Source of the DNA: Nitrospirae bacterium MYbin3
GTDB lineage: Bacteria > Nitrospirota > Thermodesulfovibrionia > Thermodesulfovibrionales > Dissulfurispiraceae
Direction: 5' to 3'
DNA length: 64,000 nt
Assembly (NCBI GenBank): GCA_002753335.1
Contig: PEAD01000005.1
Coordinates: 1-64,000 of the forward strand
Made by a program: the position numbers and the translations under genes. Below the pieces are notes generated by a model. That model ran no database searches. It was not told the origin of the DNA and saw only the letters and a list, made by a program, of their open reading frames with translations. Positions 8,223-17,529 of this stretch are shown piece by piece (the stretch's first letter is position 1; every line of letters begins with the position of its first letter).

Positions 8223-9716
8223 TTATTTTCCGGGAACCTTAGGCATGTTGCCGAACAGGTATTTGAAATCCTCATCTTCAAAGCGCAGACCGCCGCCCAC
8301 ATATCCGCCGCTGTTCTTGGCGTTCAGGATATTGTCATAACCGGCCGAGATAAAAATATTCTTAAATAAAAAGTAGTCGGCGCCTGCCTTCAGATGAGCA
8401 TTTTTAGACCTGTACTCTTCATGTCCGAAATCCCAAACATCAATACTAAACTTCAATTTATCGTTAAGCATAAAATAGTCTGCACCTGCGCCGAGCGTGT
8501 TTTCTGTAAGGCCTATTCTCAAAGCAGTATCTTCAAACGGAGGATGGTCCTTGAGCCTCCTTGCGAACTGGGCCGAAAATTTTATCTTCTTTTCTATCTT
8601 CTCTTCCTTAACACTTACACCGTTGGTAATCGTTTCTGTAGAGGTAACTTTGCCTATAGGGTCACTCACTATGCCGAGCACATAGTATTTTTCTGGTTTA
8701 GGCTGAAGCGTTACAGAAAAAGCGCCCTTAGCATCGCTATGGCGTGTTAGATAATCACCCTGAAAAGTGATGAATGTCCTGAATCTGTCAACAGCGCTGA
8801 GAGTCTTGCCAAGTCCGTCAGCAGCTTTGTTTACAGACTCATACAGTCTTTCATCATTTACCAGTTTTCCGATCGTGCCTTCACCTTTCTGTATCTTCTG
8901 GCTTATCTTGTCTATATTGTCAACGGTGCTCTTAAGCGATGGCCTGTTTTCTTCGAGCATAGATTTAAGCTCGCTTGTCGTACTCTGAAGGCTCTTTATA
9001 AGAGAGGGGCCGTCGTTCTTGAGAGTTCCGGTGAAATCTTTAACATTTGCCAGAGTCTCTGTAAACGGCTCTTTATTATTTTTCACAACCTCACCTAGAG
9101 ATGCAGTAAGATCATCTATATTGTCCAAAACCCTGCGGAGCTTCTTGTCGTTATAGACTATAGCGTTATTCAGATTGCTTGTAATCTCCCTAAGCGCCAA
9201 TATGGATTCCTTCAGTGCATTCTTAGAGGCATCAGAACCAAGCACATCGTTGACCGCAGATGTAAGCCCGCCTATGTCTCCGGCCACTTTCGAGATATTC
9301 CGTATAAGGTCGTCAACATCTGTCACTTCTGCAGCATTTGCGATCATATCGCCTTCTTTGAGTGCAGGCTCTTGAGTCCCGGGCTTTATCTCCAAAAACT
9401 TATCGCCCAATAGGCCGCTTGTCTTAACAGAAGCGGAGGCATTGGTGTAAACATTAATGCCCTTGTAAATCCGGATCTTCACCTTGGCCCTGCCGCCATC
9501 CAGCGTAATAGACTCGATAGTCCCTGCATCAACACCGGCTATCTTAACCTTTGTATTCTTGTCGAGGCCCACAACATTGCTGAAGTAGGCATAAATCACA
9601 TAGCCTTCTTTCTGCATCCATTTAAAGCCGCCTACATTAAAGGTCATAAAAGAAAGCACCATCAGCACCACTATCGCAAAGATTCCAACTTTCAGTTCTG
9701 CAGAATAGTTTTTCAC
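8223..9716 (-). CDS. mlaD: MlaD-family (MCE) lipid transport protein with a long C-terminal extension
   Basis: The N-terminus has one membrane helix (about 8-28) followed by an MCE domain (about 38-118) with the KVKIAGVDAG motif region. Residues about 135-310 form a helical, coiled-coil-like stretch rich in repeated NIDD/DNID segments. Residues about 320-497 are rich in alternating hydrophobic residues and aromatic ends, as in outer-membrane beta strands. E. coli MlaD is about 180 residues, so this 497-residue form is much longer and may bridge the periplasm. GTG 9716 is used because it gives a GTGA overlap with the mlaF stop; a TTG one codon earlier is also possible. It works with the adjacent ATPase and permease to move phospholipids between membranes. 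Confidence 0.88.
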   Translation of the reverse strand: MKNYSAELKVGIFAIVVLMVLSFMTFNVGGFKWMQKEGYVIYAYFSNVVGLDKNTKVKIAGVDAGTIESITLDGGRAKVKIRIYKGINVYTNASASVKTSGLLGDKFLEIKPGTQEPALKEGDMIANAAEVTDVDDLIRNISKVAGDIGGLTSAVNDVLGSDASKNALKESILALREITSNLNNAIVYNDKKLRRVLDNIDDLTASLGEVVKNNKEPFTETLANVKDFTGTLKNDGPSLIKSLQSTTSELKSMLEENRPSLKSTVDNIDKISQKIQKGEGTIGKLVNDERLYESVNKAADGLGKTLSAVDRFRTFITFQGDYLTRHSDAKGAFSVTLQPKPEKYYVLGIVSDPIGKVTSTETITNGVSVKEEKIEKKIKFSAQFARRLKDHPPFEDTALRIGLTENTLGAGADYFMLNDKLKFSIDVWDFGHEEYRSKNAHLKAGADYFLFKNIFISAGYDNILNAKNSGGYVGGGLRFEDEDFKYLFGNMPKVPGK

Positions 9717-10465
9717 CAATCTATCACCTTTATAGGCCCCACAGCGCTTCCGTTGATGAACTGGCGCACTATCGGGTTCTCTGTATTTTTTATCTGCTTC
9801 GGTGTTCCTGTTTCTATTATCTCGCCCAGATACAGCATCGAGATCCTGTCTGCGATTTTATATGCGCTGTGCATATCGTGCGTGATGGTGATTGATGTCA
9901 CCGAAAGCCTTCTCTTCATCTCGATTATCAGATCGTTTATAGCGTCCGCCATTATCGGATCCAGTCCGGTCGTAGGCTCGTCGTAAAGCAATATTTCTGG
10001 TTCGTAGGCTATAGCCCTAGCAAGACCCACCCTTTTTTTCATGCCTCCCGAAAGCTCAGAAGGCATCAGGTCCTCAACTCCGGCAAGTCCCACCATCTTA
10101 AGTTTTTCTATGGCTATGGCGCGGGCGTCGGCCCTGTTCATACGCCTCTCTCTCAAGAGAACAAAACTGACATTTTCCCAGACGTTCATAGAATCAAAAA
10201 GCGCCGCACCTTGAAAAAGCATGCCGAATTTGCGCCGCACTTCGTAAAGACCTTTTTCATCTAAGCCGGTAACGTCTCTGCCTTCGACCAGAACTTTGCC
10301 GCCGTCAGGTTTTAAGAGTCCTATTATATGCTTGATAAGCACGCTTTTTCCAGAACCGCTGCCGCCTATCACCACCATGCTCTCGCCCTTCTCCACCCTC
10401 AGATTCGCGCCTTTAAGCACCTGCTTCTTGCCGAAAGATTTTGTCAGCCCTAAGACATCTATCAT
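9713..10465 (-). CDS. mlaF: Phospholipid transport ATP-binding protein MlaF
   Basis: The 250-residue ABC ATPase has a Walker A GGSGSGKS (34-41), signature LSGGMKKR, Walker B ILLYDEPTTGLDP and switch histidine in ITHDM. The LSGGM(K/Q)KR signature is typical of MlaF/Ttg2A. It energises lipid movement through the MlaE permease at the inner membrane. Start ATG overlaps the mlaE stop as ATGA, and its stop overlaps mlaD, so the three subunits are translationally coupled. Confidence 0.95.
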   Translation of the reverse strand: MIDVLGLTKSFGKKQVLKGANLRVEKGESMVVIGGSGSGKSVLIKHIIGLLKPDGGKVLVEGRDVTGLDEKGLYEVRRKFGMLFQGAALFDSMNVWENVSFVLLRERRMNRADARAIAIEKLKMVGLAGVEDLMPSELSGGMKKRVGLARAIAYEPEILLYDEPTTGLDPIMADAINDLIIEMKRRLSVTSITITHDMHSAYKIADRISMLYLGEIIETGTPKQIKNTENPIVRQFINGSAVGPIKVIDW

Positions 10466-11235
10466 TTAAATAACCACGCCGAAAGAAAATAGTCCGAAAT
10501 TAATATCGTCATAGAAGATAAAACAACAGCGCTTGTGGTAGCCTTGCCAACTCCTTCTGCTCCGCCTTCAGAATAAAATCCCCTGTAACAGCTTATCATC
10601 GCTATGCAGCCCCCGAAAAAGCATGCCTTCAGTATGCCGTAATAAATATCATCCATTTTTAAATAGTCCCATGTGCGCTTCCAGTATGTGGTGGAGCTGG
10701 TTCCGAACAGACCTACAGTTACAGAATATCCGCCTAGAATGCCGACAATGTCTGTTACCACAGCTAAAGCCGGCAGCATTATCATACCGGCTATGAATCT
10801 CGGCACTATAAGATATTTGACAGGATTAGCGGCCAAAGTTTCGAGGGCATCTATCTGCTCCGTAACACGCATCGTGCCTAGTTCTGCCGCCATCGCTGCT
10901 CCCGCCCGCCCTGCAACTATGAGTCCTGTAAGCACCGGCCCCAGCTCTCTCGTCATAGAAAGAGCCACAACAGAAGCCACCATAGACTCGGCCCCGAACC
11001 TTTTAAAACCTGTATAACTTTGCAGTGCAAGCACCATACCGGTAAACACCGCAGTAATCAAAACAACAGGCAGCGATTTTATGCCCACCTCTATCATCTG
11101 CTTGAAAATACTCTTGGCTTCAAACGGAGGAATAAAGATCAGCCTCGTTGTATTGCCCAAAAGCAGAAGCACTCTTCCAAGCTCCTCTGTGAATTTGATT
11201 ATATAAGCGCCGAGCAGTTCGATAAATCTAACCAT
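10462..11235 (-). CDS. mlaE: Phospholipid transport permease MlaE
   Basis: This 257-residue membrane protein has the MlaE family pattern: an amphipathic N-terminal helix, then about five membrane helices, with conserved ELGPVLTGLIVAGRAGAAMAA-type core around residues 95-120 and the MRVTEQIDALE loop that contacts the ATPase. ATG 11235 is preferred to the upstream TTG because it gives the family length and an 8-base overlap with the alr stop. It is the membrane channel of the Mla complex. Confidence 0.95.
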   Translation of the reverse strand: MVRFIELLGAYIIKFTEELGRVLLLLGNTTRLIFIPPFEAKSIFKQMIEVGIKSLPVVLITAVFTGMVLALQSYTGFKRFGAESMVASVVALSMTRELGPVLTGLIVAGRAGAAMAAELGTMRVTEQIDALETLAANPVKYLIVPRFIAGMIMLPALAVVTDIVGILGGYSVTVGLFGTSSTTYWKRTWDYLKMDDIYYGILKACFFGGCIAMISCYRGFYSEGGAEGVGKATTSAVVLSSMTILISDYFLSAWLFK

Positions 11236-12334
11236 TTGTATAAACCCTCCGCGCAGACCTGCCAAGAGAAGTCAGTATCTCGTATGGAATTGTATCTGCC
11301 CATAAAGCGCTCTCGGCGGCATCTATAGATTCCTCGCCCTGCCTACCTATCAGCACCGCCTCATCGCCTTCACTTGATTCATGGCAGTCGGTCAGATCCA
11401 GCATCGTAAGGTCCATACAGACCCTGCCCACCACAGGCACCCTCAGGCCTCTAACAAGCACCTCTGCATTGTTAGAAAACCTGCGGCTAAAACCATCGGC
11501 ATACCCTGCCGATATAACTCCGATAACGCTTTCCCTTTTTGTTATAAAAGTCCTGCCATAGCTTATCGGAGTTCCTGCAGCCAGTTTCCTTAAAGATAAA
11601 ATTTTCGATTTAACCGTCATCACAGGTTCAAGCTCATTTTTTTGTGATGCTCTATTTTTAATGGGGGAGCATCCGTAAAGCATCAGTCCCGGACGAACAG
11701 CGTCAAAGTAAGATTCAGGCAGATTCAGAACCGCCGCGCTGTTGGCAATGTGGTAGGTCTTTATTTTAAGGCCTTTCTCATAAAGCCTATTTTTAAGAGT
11801 TGCGAATCTGTCTATCTGTAAACGTGCGAATGAACCATCAGCAAGGTCCGCCTCAGAAAAGTGGCTCATAACTCCGGATATCGAGATATTTTCTATTTCT
11901 GCGATTTTTAAAATTGTATCAGCAGCATTGCCGGTAAGCCCAAGCCTGCCCATTCCTGTATCAACTTTGATATGAAGCGCGAGATTTAGTCCTCTTTTCA
12001 AAGCCTCTTTCGAAAGAATTTCTGCCCTATTAAAATCCGAAATCACAGGGGTCAGTCTATACTCGAAAATATCAATCGGGTCTGAATCAAACAGGCTGAG
12101 TATTGGTTTAGTTATTCCGGCTTCTCTAAGGGCAATGCCTTCATCGGTGAATGCTACAGCAACATAGCCCGCCCCGCATTCAATAAGTTTTTTAGAAACC
12201 TCAACAGCGCCGTGACCATAAGCATCCGCTTTGACAACAGCTATAACATCTGTGTCTCCGCAAAGCCTTTTAACCGTCATGAAGTTGCAGGCTAAGGCGT
12301 TAAGGTCAATCTCGGCCGAAGTGCCTCTGTGCAT
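11228..12334 (-). CDS. alr: Alanine racemase
   Basis: The 368-residue product is a fold-type III PLP enzyme making D-alanine for peptidoglycan. The PLP lysine is Lys35 in VVKADAYGHG and the opposing catalytic tyrosine lies in SAGYADGFSRR near residue 262; VGRVCMD near 302-308 is another family signature. Length is normal for Alr. It lies between tatA and mlaE, so envelope functions are clustered in this operon. Confidence 0.96.
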   Translation of the reverse strand: MHRGTSAEIDLNALACNFMTVKRLCGDTDVIAVVKADAYGHGAVEVSKKLIECGAGYVAVAFTDEGIALREAGITKPILSLFDSDPIDIFEYRLTPVISDFNRAEILSKEALKRGLNLALHIKVDTGMGRLGLTGNAADTILKIAEIENISISGVMSHFSEADLADGSFARLQIDRFATLKNRLYEKGLKIKTYHIANSAAVLNLPESYFDAVRPGLMLYGCSPIKNRASQKNELEPVMTVKSKILSLRKLAAGTPISYGRTFITKRESVIGVISAGYADGFSRRFSNNAEVLVRGLRVPVVGRVCMDLTMLDLTDCHESSEGDEAVLIGRQGEESIDAAESALWADTIPYEILTSLGRSARRVYTNG

Positions 12335-12364
12335 CGAAAAGTTAAAAACCGCTGCCCTGTGGTG

Positions 12365-12571
12365 CTAAGCCTTTTTCTCTTCCTGCGGCTTTTCTGTTTC
12401 TGCAGTTTTATTAGGGGTTACATCTATCTCTTCCGGCTTGCTCATCTCTTTTTTAAAGCTCTTTATCGACTTGCCAACACTGCCCGCTATTTCGGGAAGC
12501 CTCTTTGCCCCAAACATAACAAGTGCAATTACCAGAATCACTATCAACTCAGGCATTCCAAGACCAAACAT
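12365..12571 (-). CDS. tatA: Sec-independent translocase subunit TatA/TatE
   Basis: The 68-residue protein has the TatA plan: a short N-terminal membrane helix (about 6-22), the [10 protein letters not shown] hinge, then an amphipathic helix and an acidic/lysine-rich tail. It forms the pore component for export of folded proteins. AGGAGG lies a few bases before the ATG. No tatB or tatC is nearby, so partners must be elsewhere. Confidence 0.93.
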   Translation of the reverse strand: MFGLGMPELIVILVIALVMFGAKRLPEIAGSVGKSIKSFKKEMSKPEEIDVTPNKTAETEKPQEEKKA

Positions 12572-12595
12572 AATATTCCTCCTCTTGTTTTTGCG

Positions 12596-13204
12596 TCAGC
12601 TGTTTAAATAAAAGCTTACGCCGATGTTTTTTTCAAAATCCTCAATAGTATTTATATTAACAAATGACCGGCCTGTCGCGTCTTCTTTTCTGATGGTATT
12701 GGCGGGTATAAAGTATGCGTCAATACCCTTAAGAAAATCTGCAATAGATGTCTGGCTATCAAAAATCGCTTTTTCGAACAAAGGAATCAGCTCCTTGCGG
12801 TAAATGCCGAGCAATGGCTCGGGCTTTTCATCCCACAGCGGAATCGCAGCAACTGGCCTCTCTTTCCTGTATTCATCTAATACAAGCTCTATCAGCTCTT
12901 TTTTTATGAACGGCATATCGCAGGCCGCTACAAAAACCCCCTCACCGTCAGCATTCAAGAGGCATGCATGTATTCCGGACATCGGTCCGCGCGACTTCAA
13001 CACATCGCCTATCATCTTTTCACCTAAATACAGATAGGCCTCAGGCATATTAGTGCTTATCATCACCTCTCCGCAGACCTCTCTCAGAATAGAAATGTTT
13101 CTGCTTATAATCGTAGAGCCGCTTATCTCGATAAACCCTTTAAGTTTAGGGAATCTGCTATTTTCACCACCGGCAAGTACAGCCCCTATAATCTCGCAGG
13201 ACAT
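12596..13204 (-). CDS. mobA: Molybdenum cofactor guanylyltransferase
   Basis: The 202-residue product has a nucleotidyltransferase fold with the N-terminal VLAGGENSRF motif followed by Lys in PKLKG, and CDMPF for the metal-binding acidic site near residue 96-100. It transfers GMP from GTP to molybdopterin, forming the bis-MGD used by many respiratory oxidoreductases, which are often Tat exported; tatA is the next gene. The motif LAGGxSxRMG is slightly relaxed (ENSRFPKLKG). It directly follows the MEMO-family gene. Confidence 0.85.
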   Translation of the reverse strand: MSCEIIGAVLAGGENSRFPKLKGFIEISGSTIISRNISILREVCGEVMISTNMPEAYLYLGEKMIGDVLKSRGPMSGIHACLLNADGEGVFVAACDMPFIKKELIELVLDEYRKERPVAAIPLWDEKPEPLLGIYRKELIPLFEKAIFDSQTSIADFLKGIDAYFIPANTIRKEDATGRSFVNINTIEDFEKNIGVSFYLNS

Positions 13205-14008
13205 TTACTTTACGATAACTCCGGCGTAGCCGACCACATGAGAGAAATCGCCGTTGACTTCTCCGGAAGTCGCATATTTTACAAGCTTTGCCTCTTTGGC
13301 TCCTAGCGCAAGCGTTGCGTAAAGCATTATGGTTGCAGGCAGTATCCCGCACATAGAAATCCTGTTCTTTGCGACGGTACTGTAAAGCCCCTCAGGATTC
13401 AGATTGAGCATCTCTTTGAGAGCAAGGCCGTCCAGCCGCCGAGCTGCTTCATCCGAAACATAATGGCTCATATCGGAGCTTGCAACAACTACAACACTAT
13501 GATTTGTCTCTCTGATACACTCAGCAAGGGCCAAGCCTAAAGCCTTACAGTCGCTAAGTTCAGCACGCATAACCGCAATAGGAACTATTTTTACAGAACT
13601 GGAGAAGTGAGCTATAAAAGGAAGCTGAACTTCGAGAGAATGCTCATAAGCATGGGCCTGAGCATTTTCCGAAACCTTAGATGTTTTTGCGAGCAGTTTC
13701 CCCGCAAAATCGGAATCAATTTTAAAGGTCCCTGTCGGCACTTCCCAAGAGCCTGAAGAGATAATCGAAATGTCAGAACCGAGTCCTGTATGGTTCGGCC
13801 CAAGCAGGATAAAAGTTTCTGGAAACTCTATCGAAGAAAATACGGCGCCTGCCACACTGCCTGAATAGATGAGACCTGCATGAGGCGACATAATGCCTAT
13901 CGCCTTTTCTTTTGGGGACTCGTCAACTATGTATTTATTGACCTGCGCCGAGAGCTTTATAGGATTGCCGTCATAAAACTGTCCCGCAACGGCCGGCGGT
14001 CTTTTCAT
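13205..14008 (-). CDS. amrB: MEMO1-family protein (AmmeMemoRadiSam system protein B)
   Basis: The 267-residue product belongs to the MEMO family, related to class III extradiol dioxygenases. Visible markers are RPPAVAGQFYDGNP at the start, the SPHAGLIYSG and LLGPNHTG segments with the putative metal-binding histidines, and VVASSDMSHY. In many bacteria it is paired with AMMECR1 and a radical SAM protein; neither is next door here. The biochemical role is not established. ATG overlaps the dnaB stop. Confidence 0.9.
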   Translation of the reverse strand: MKRPPAVAGQFYDGNPIKLSAQVNKYIVDESPKEKAIGIMSPHAGLIYSGSVAGAVFSSIEFPETFILLGPNHTGLGSDISIISSGSWEVPTGTFKIDSDFAGKLLAKTSKVSENAQAHAYEHSLEVQLPFIAHFSSSVKIVPIAVMRAELSDCKALGLALAECIRETNHSVVVVASSDMSHYVSDEAARRLDGLALKEMLNLNPEGLYSTVAKNRISMCGILPATIMLYATLALGAKEAKLVKYATSGEVNGDFSHVVGYAGVIVK

Positions 14009-15381
14009 CAGAATACCTCTTCTTCAGCCTCTACGGACTCCATCTCTGTATAGGCCTCAAATCTGGTGTATTTAGCAAGGAAGGTCAGATTAATCCTGTC
14101 GGTTGGCCCGTTTCTCTGTTTTGCCACATCAACTATTATCTTGCTGTCCCTGTGATATCCCATGCCCTTTTGATGAGCTTCATCTTTATACAAAAATATT
14201 ATAACGTCAGCATCCTGCTCAATAGCTCCGGACTCTCTCAGATCAGCTAGAGTAGGCCTCTTTTCACCCCTGTGCTCAACCTGCCTGTTAAGCTGGCTCA
14301 GAGCAATTACAGGAACTTTAAGCTCCTTTGCCAAAGCTTTTAAAGAGCGTGATATGTCAGATATCTCCTGCTCTCTTCGTTCAAAATTACCGCGGCTTCT
14401 CATAAGCTGAAGATAATCTATAACAACAAGGCCTATCCCCTTGTGCTCCTTGCTAAGCCTGCGCGCCTTGGCCCTTATTTCTAAAGAGGTCAAGGCCGAG
14501 GAGTCATCAATAAAAATCGGAGCCTCAACCAGTTTTTGCGCTGCACGCGTGAGCGCAGGCCACTTGTCTTTGCCTATATGACCTTTTCTGACCAGTGAAG
14601 CATCAAGCCTGCTTTCTGATGACAGCATTCTCATAGCAAGCTGTTCCTTAGACATTTCTAGGCTGAATATCGCAACAGGCTCACTCCTCTCTACAGCCAC
14701 ATGCTGTGCAATATTCAGCGCAAAGGCTGTCTTGCCCATTCCGGGCCTGCCGCCGATGATAATCAAATCACCCGGCTGAAAACCTGAGGTAAGAGCATCA
14801 AGGTCAGCAAAGCCTGTAGGCATACCGGTTATATCTTCCTTTTGTTCATGAAGCTTCTCTATTATCTTGATGCTTTCTTTGATCACAGAATTCATAGAGG
14901 CAAAGGCATTTTTATTGCGGCTGTCTGATATCTCAAAGACCATCTTTTCAGCCATATCAACCAGTTCACCTGCATCCCGAGATTCTTCATATACCATAGC
15001 AGCTATGTTGGTGGAAGCCTGTATCAAAGCCCTAAGCACAGCCTTCTCACGCACAATTTTAGCGTGATACCTGACATTGGCTGCTGTTGGCACCATGCTG
15101 GCCAGCTGGGAGAGATAAGATATGCCGCCAACAGCCTCAAGCTCGTTCGTCTTTTTAAGATGGTCGGTAAGAGTTATGATATCAACAGGCTCGTTCTTTT
15201 CTGAAAGAGAGCTCATCGCTCCATATATGCGTTTGTGGGCTTCGCGATAAAAATCTATTTCACTGACGATGTCAACGGTTTTAAAAATAGCCTCATTGTC
15301 TAGAAGAATCGCGCCGAGGACAGACTGCTCTGCCTCAAGATTTTGAGGAGGCAGCCTGTCTATTCCGGCTTCAGGTTTCAA
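14008..15381 (-). CDS. dnaB: Replicative DNA helicase DnaB
   Basis: The 457-residue protein has the DnaB N-terminal helical domain (about 10-115) and a RecA-like helicase core with Walker A GGRPGMGKT near 207-215, Walker B LVVIDYLQLM, and the arginine finger region near the C-terminus. It unwinds DNA at the fork as a hexamer. The start is TTG 15381 with AGAGGT five bases upstream; no ATG gives the full N-terminus. It follows rplI, a common bacterial order. Confidence 0.97.
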   Translation of the reverse strand: MKPEAGIDRLPPQNLEAEQSVLGAILLDNEAIFKTVDIVSEIDFYREAHKRIYGAMSSLSEKNEPVDIITLTDHLKKTNELEAVGGISYLSQLASMVPTAANVRYHAKIVREKAVLRALIQASTNIAAMVYEESRDAGELVDMAEKMVFEISDSRNKNAFASMNSVIKESIKIIEKLHEQKEDITGMPTGFADLDALTSGFQPGDLIIIGGRPGMGKTAFALNIAQHVAVERSEPVAIFSLEMSKEQLAMRMLSSESRLDASLVRKGHIGKDKWPALTRAAQKLVEAPIFIDDSSALTSLEIRAKARRLSKEHKGIGLVVIDYLQLMRSRGNFERREQEISDISRSLKALAKELKVPVIALSQLNRQVEHRGEKRPTLADLRESGAIEQDADVIIFLYKDEAHQKGMGYHRDSKIIVDVAKQRNGPTDRINLTFLAKYTRFEAYTEMESVEAEEEVF

Positions 15382-15400
15382 TTGTACCTCTGTAGAGCGC

Positions 15401-15844
15401 CTATTCGCCGGTTACAACTACATTTAACTGTGCAGAAACACTGGAATGAATCTTTACGGGAATGGTGTAAGCGCCAAGCCTCTTGATAGGTTCGTCAAGC
15501 ACTATCTTCTTTTTGTCTATGTCAACCCCCTGCAGCTTAAGAGCATCCGCTATGTCCATAGATGTGACAGAACCGAACAATTTGTCTTCATCCCCTGCCT
15601 TGGCATTAATTGTGACAGAAAGCGCCGAAATCTTTGAGGCCAAATCTTCAGCGCCTGCCTTGACTTTGCGCGCAGCCTCCAGAATTTTTTTCCTTTCGTG
15701 TTCGAGGGCCTTGATATTTTTTTCGTTTGCCTCAACCGCAAGGTTCTTGGGTATAAGGTAGTTCCTTGCAAATCCGTCTTTTACCGAAACAACTACACCT
15801 GCATCTCCAAGATCTTTTACGTCAGACTTTAGAATGACTTTCAT
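15401..15844 (-). CDS. rplI: 50S ribosomal protein bL9
   Basis: The 147-residue product has the two-domain bL9 plan: N-terminal MKVILKSDVKDLGDAGVVV with the conserved GFARNYLIP signature, a long connecting helix and a C-terminal domain. A strong AAGGAG precedes the ATG. It is the first gene of the long minus-strand operon; rpsF, ssb and rpsR, often upstream, are absent here, and an HDOD gene diverges instead. Confidence 0.97.
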   Translation of the reverse strand: MKVILKSDVKDLGDAGVVVSVKDGFARNYLIPKNLAVEANEKNIKALEHERKKILEAARKVKAGAEDLASKISALSVTINAKAGDEDKLFGSVTSMDIADALKLQGVDIDKKKIVLDEPIKRLGAYTIPVKIHSSVSAQLNVVVTGE

Positions 15845-15970
15845 ATTGTAAACTTCTCCTTTCGTTTTGTTTAGGTGAATTGATAGTATAACTAAATTGG
15901 CTACAAAATGGGAATATGTTAAATATCAGATTATTAAGCTTTTACATGGCTTTATGTTATATTAAAAAAT

Positions 15971-17515
15971 ATGCCCACACATAAAGAAGAAACCTTAAGC
16001 CGCCTGCTGCTGGAAATACGACACAGTCCTGATTTTCCGGCGATGACCGGAACAATAAGTCTTATCAATAAATTCAAAACAGCAGAAGTCAGCTCGGTCA
16101 GCGAATTCGCCAATATCATTCTGAAAGATTATGCCCTAACCTCAAGGCTACTAAAAATAGTCAACAGCGTGGGATATTCGCAGTTCGGCGAAGTCACTAC
16201 TATTTCAAGGGCTATAATACTGCTCGGTTTTGAAAACGTAAAAAACCTTGCTTTAACACTAATGCTGTTTGAGCAGTTCCAGAAGAGAGATTCAGGAAGC
16301 GAACTGATGAACACACTCATGCAGTCCTATTACAGCGGAATTCTGGCACAAAATATAGTTGGAGAAAGCCAGAATTTTGCAGACCGTGAAGAAGCATTTA
16401 TATGCTCCATGCTTCATGCCTTCGGGAAGATAATGGTGGCTTTTTACCTGCCGAAAAAACTTGATGATATAAAAGCATGCATGACAGAACGCAATGAATC
16501 GGAAGGGTCTGCGGTTCTTACGGTTCTTGGAGTTTCTTACGAAGAAATCGGCATGACAGTGGCTAAAGAGTGGAACCTGCCGAAAAAAATAATGCTGAGC
16601 ATGCACAATCTCAGGGGCAATGAAATAACAAAGAGCCCAAACGAGCAGGAGCGGTTGAACAGTATCGCCACTTTGAGCAATGACATATCTGTAATTCTCG
16701 CATCTAATGGTGAAAAGGCAGACAAGGATGAAAAAATCAAAAAACTTGTGAGCTCCTATTCAGACCACTACAAAAACCTCGGAGAAAAAATTACTGCCAT
16801 TGTTGATACTGCTGTGCAGGATTTGGTGGACTTCTCCTCCACACTGAAAGTTGATATAAAAACAATTCCGTTCAGCACACAGCTTTTTGCATGGTCTCAG
16901 AATATTTCTACGGCTGATGGCGCCGACAGCATATTGCAGACTTCAGACGCACTGGATACGCTCGACAGTCTTTTCGAGGAAGAAAATGTCGAGAATCCTG
17001 AGGCGATATTTACAAACGGCATTCAAGACATAAACCACTCGATAGTCAGCAGCTTTTCACTTAATGATGTGGTGCGAATTGCGATAGAAACCATCTACAG
17101 AGGCATGGGAGCTACCAGCGTTTTGTTTCTGGTAAAAGACACAAAATTGCCTGTTATGAGTATACGCTTTGGCTTCGGCAATGATATCGAAGCACTAAAA
17201 TGCTGGTTTAAAGTCGAGGTGGGAAATAAAAATGATATATTCAATATAGCAATCAACAAGCAGGCTGATTACGTTGTTAAAGACATCAGCGCTCCTGATA
17301 TAATGCGTATGCTTCCTGACTGGTACAAGGGAAAAGTCTCCTCGTCCTCTTTTATCATAATATTGCCGATAATAATCAATGCAAAACCACTCGGGGTGTT
17401 CTATATCGAAGGCGAAAAGAACAGCTTTAAAAATGTGACCAAGGGAATGCTGAACTACCTAAAAATACTCCGGGATCAAACGGTTCTTGCCGTAAAGCAA
17501 AAACAGGGATATTAG
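15971..17515 (+). CDS. HDOD domain protein with C-terminal GAF-like domain
   Basis: The 514-residue product starts with an HDOD domain (about 15-215), recognised by LTSRLLKIVNS, the ISRAIILLGF segment and FICSMLHAFGKI. HDOD domains resemble HD phosphohydrolases but lack full catalytic residues and act in signalling. A helical linker follows (215-330) and residues about 345-510 look like a GAF sensor domain. It is soluble. The gene is 14 bases from a tiny P-loop ATPase gene and heads a three-gene set ending with the spermidine-synthase fusion. No strong ribosome site precedes the ATG. What it senses is unknown. Confidence 0.85.
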   Translation: MPTHKEETLSRLLLEIRHSPDFPAMTGTISLINKFKTAEVSSVSEFANIILKDYALTSRLLKIVNSVGYSQFGEVTTISRAIILLGFENVKNLALTLMLFEQFQKRDSGSELMNTLMQSYYSGILAQNIVGESQNFADREEAFICSMLHAFGKIMVAFYLPKKLDDIKACMTERNESEGSAVLTVLGVSYEEIGMTVAKEWNLPKKIMLSMHNLRGNEITKSPNEQERLNSIATLSNDISVILASNGEKADKDEKIKKLVSSYSDHYKNLGEKITAIVDTAVQDLVDFSSTLKVDIKTIPFSTQLFAWSQNISTADGADSILQTSDALDTLDSLFEEENVENPEAIFTNGIQDINHSIVSSFSLNDVVRIAIETIYRGMGATSVLFLVKDTKLPVMSIRFGFGNDIEALKCWFKVEVGNKNDIFNIAINKQADYVVKDISAPDIMRMLPDWYKGKVSSSSFIIILPIIINAKPLGVFYIEGEKNSFKNVTKGMLNYLKILRDQTVLAVKQKQGY

Positions 17516-17529
17516 CACTCTTCTATTTT

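Noticed and set aside
15845-15970. rplI promoter with TATACT
   Set aside because: No -35 at acceptable spacing could be found.
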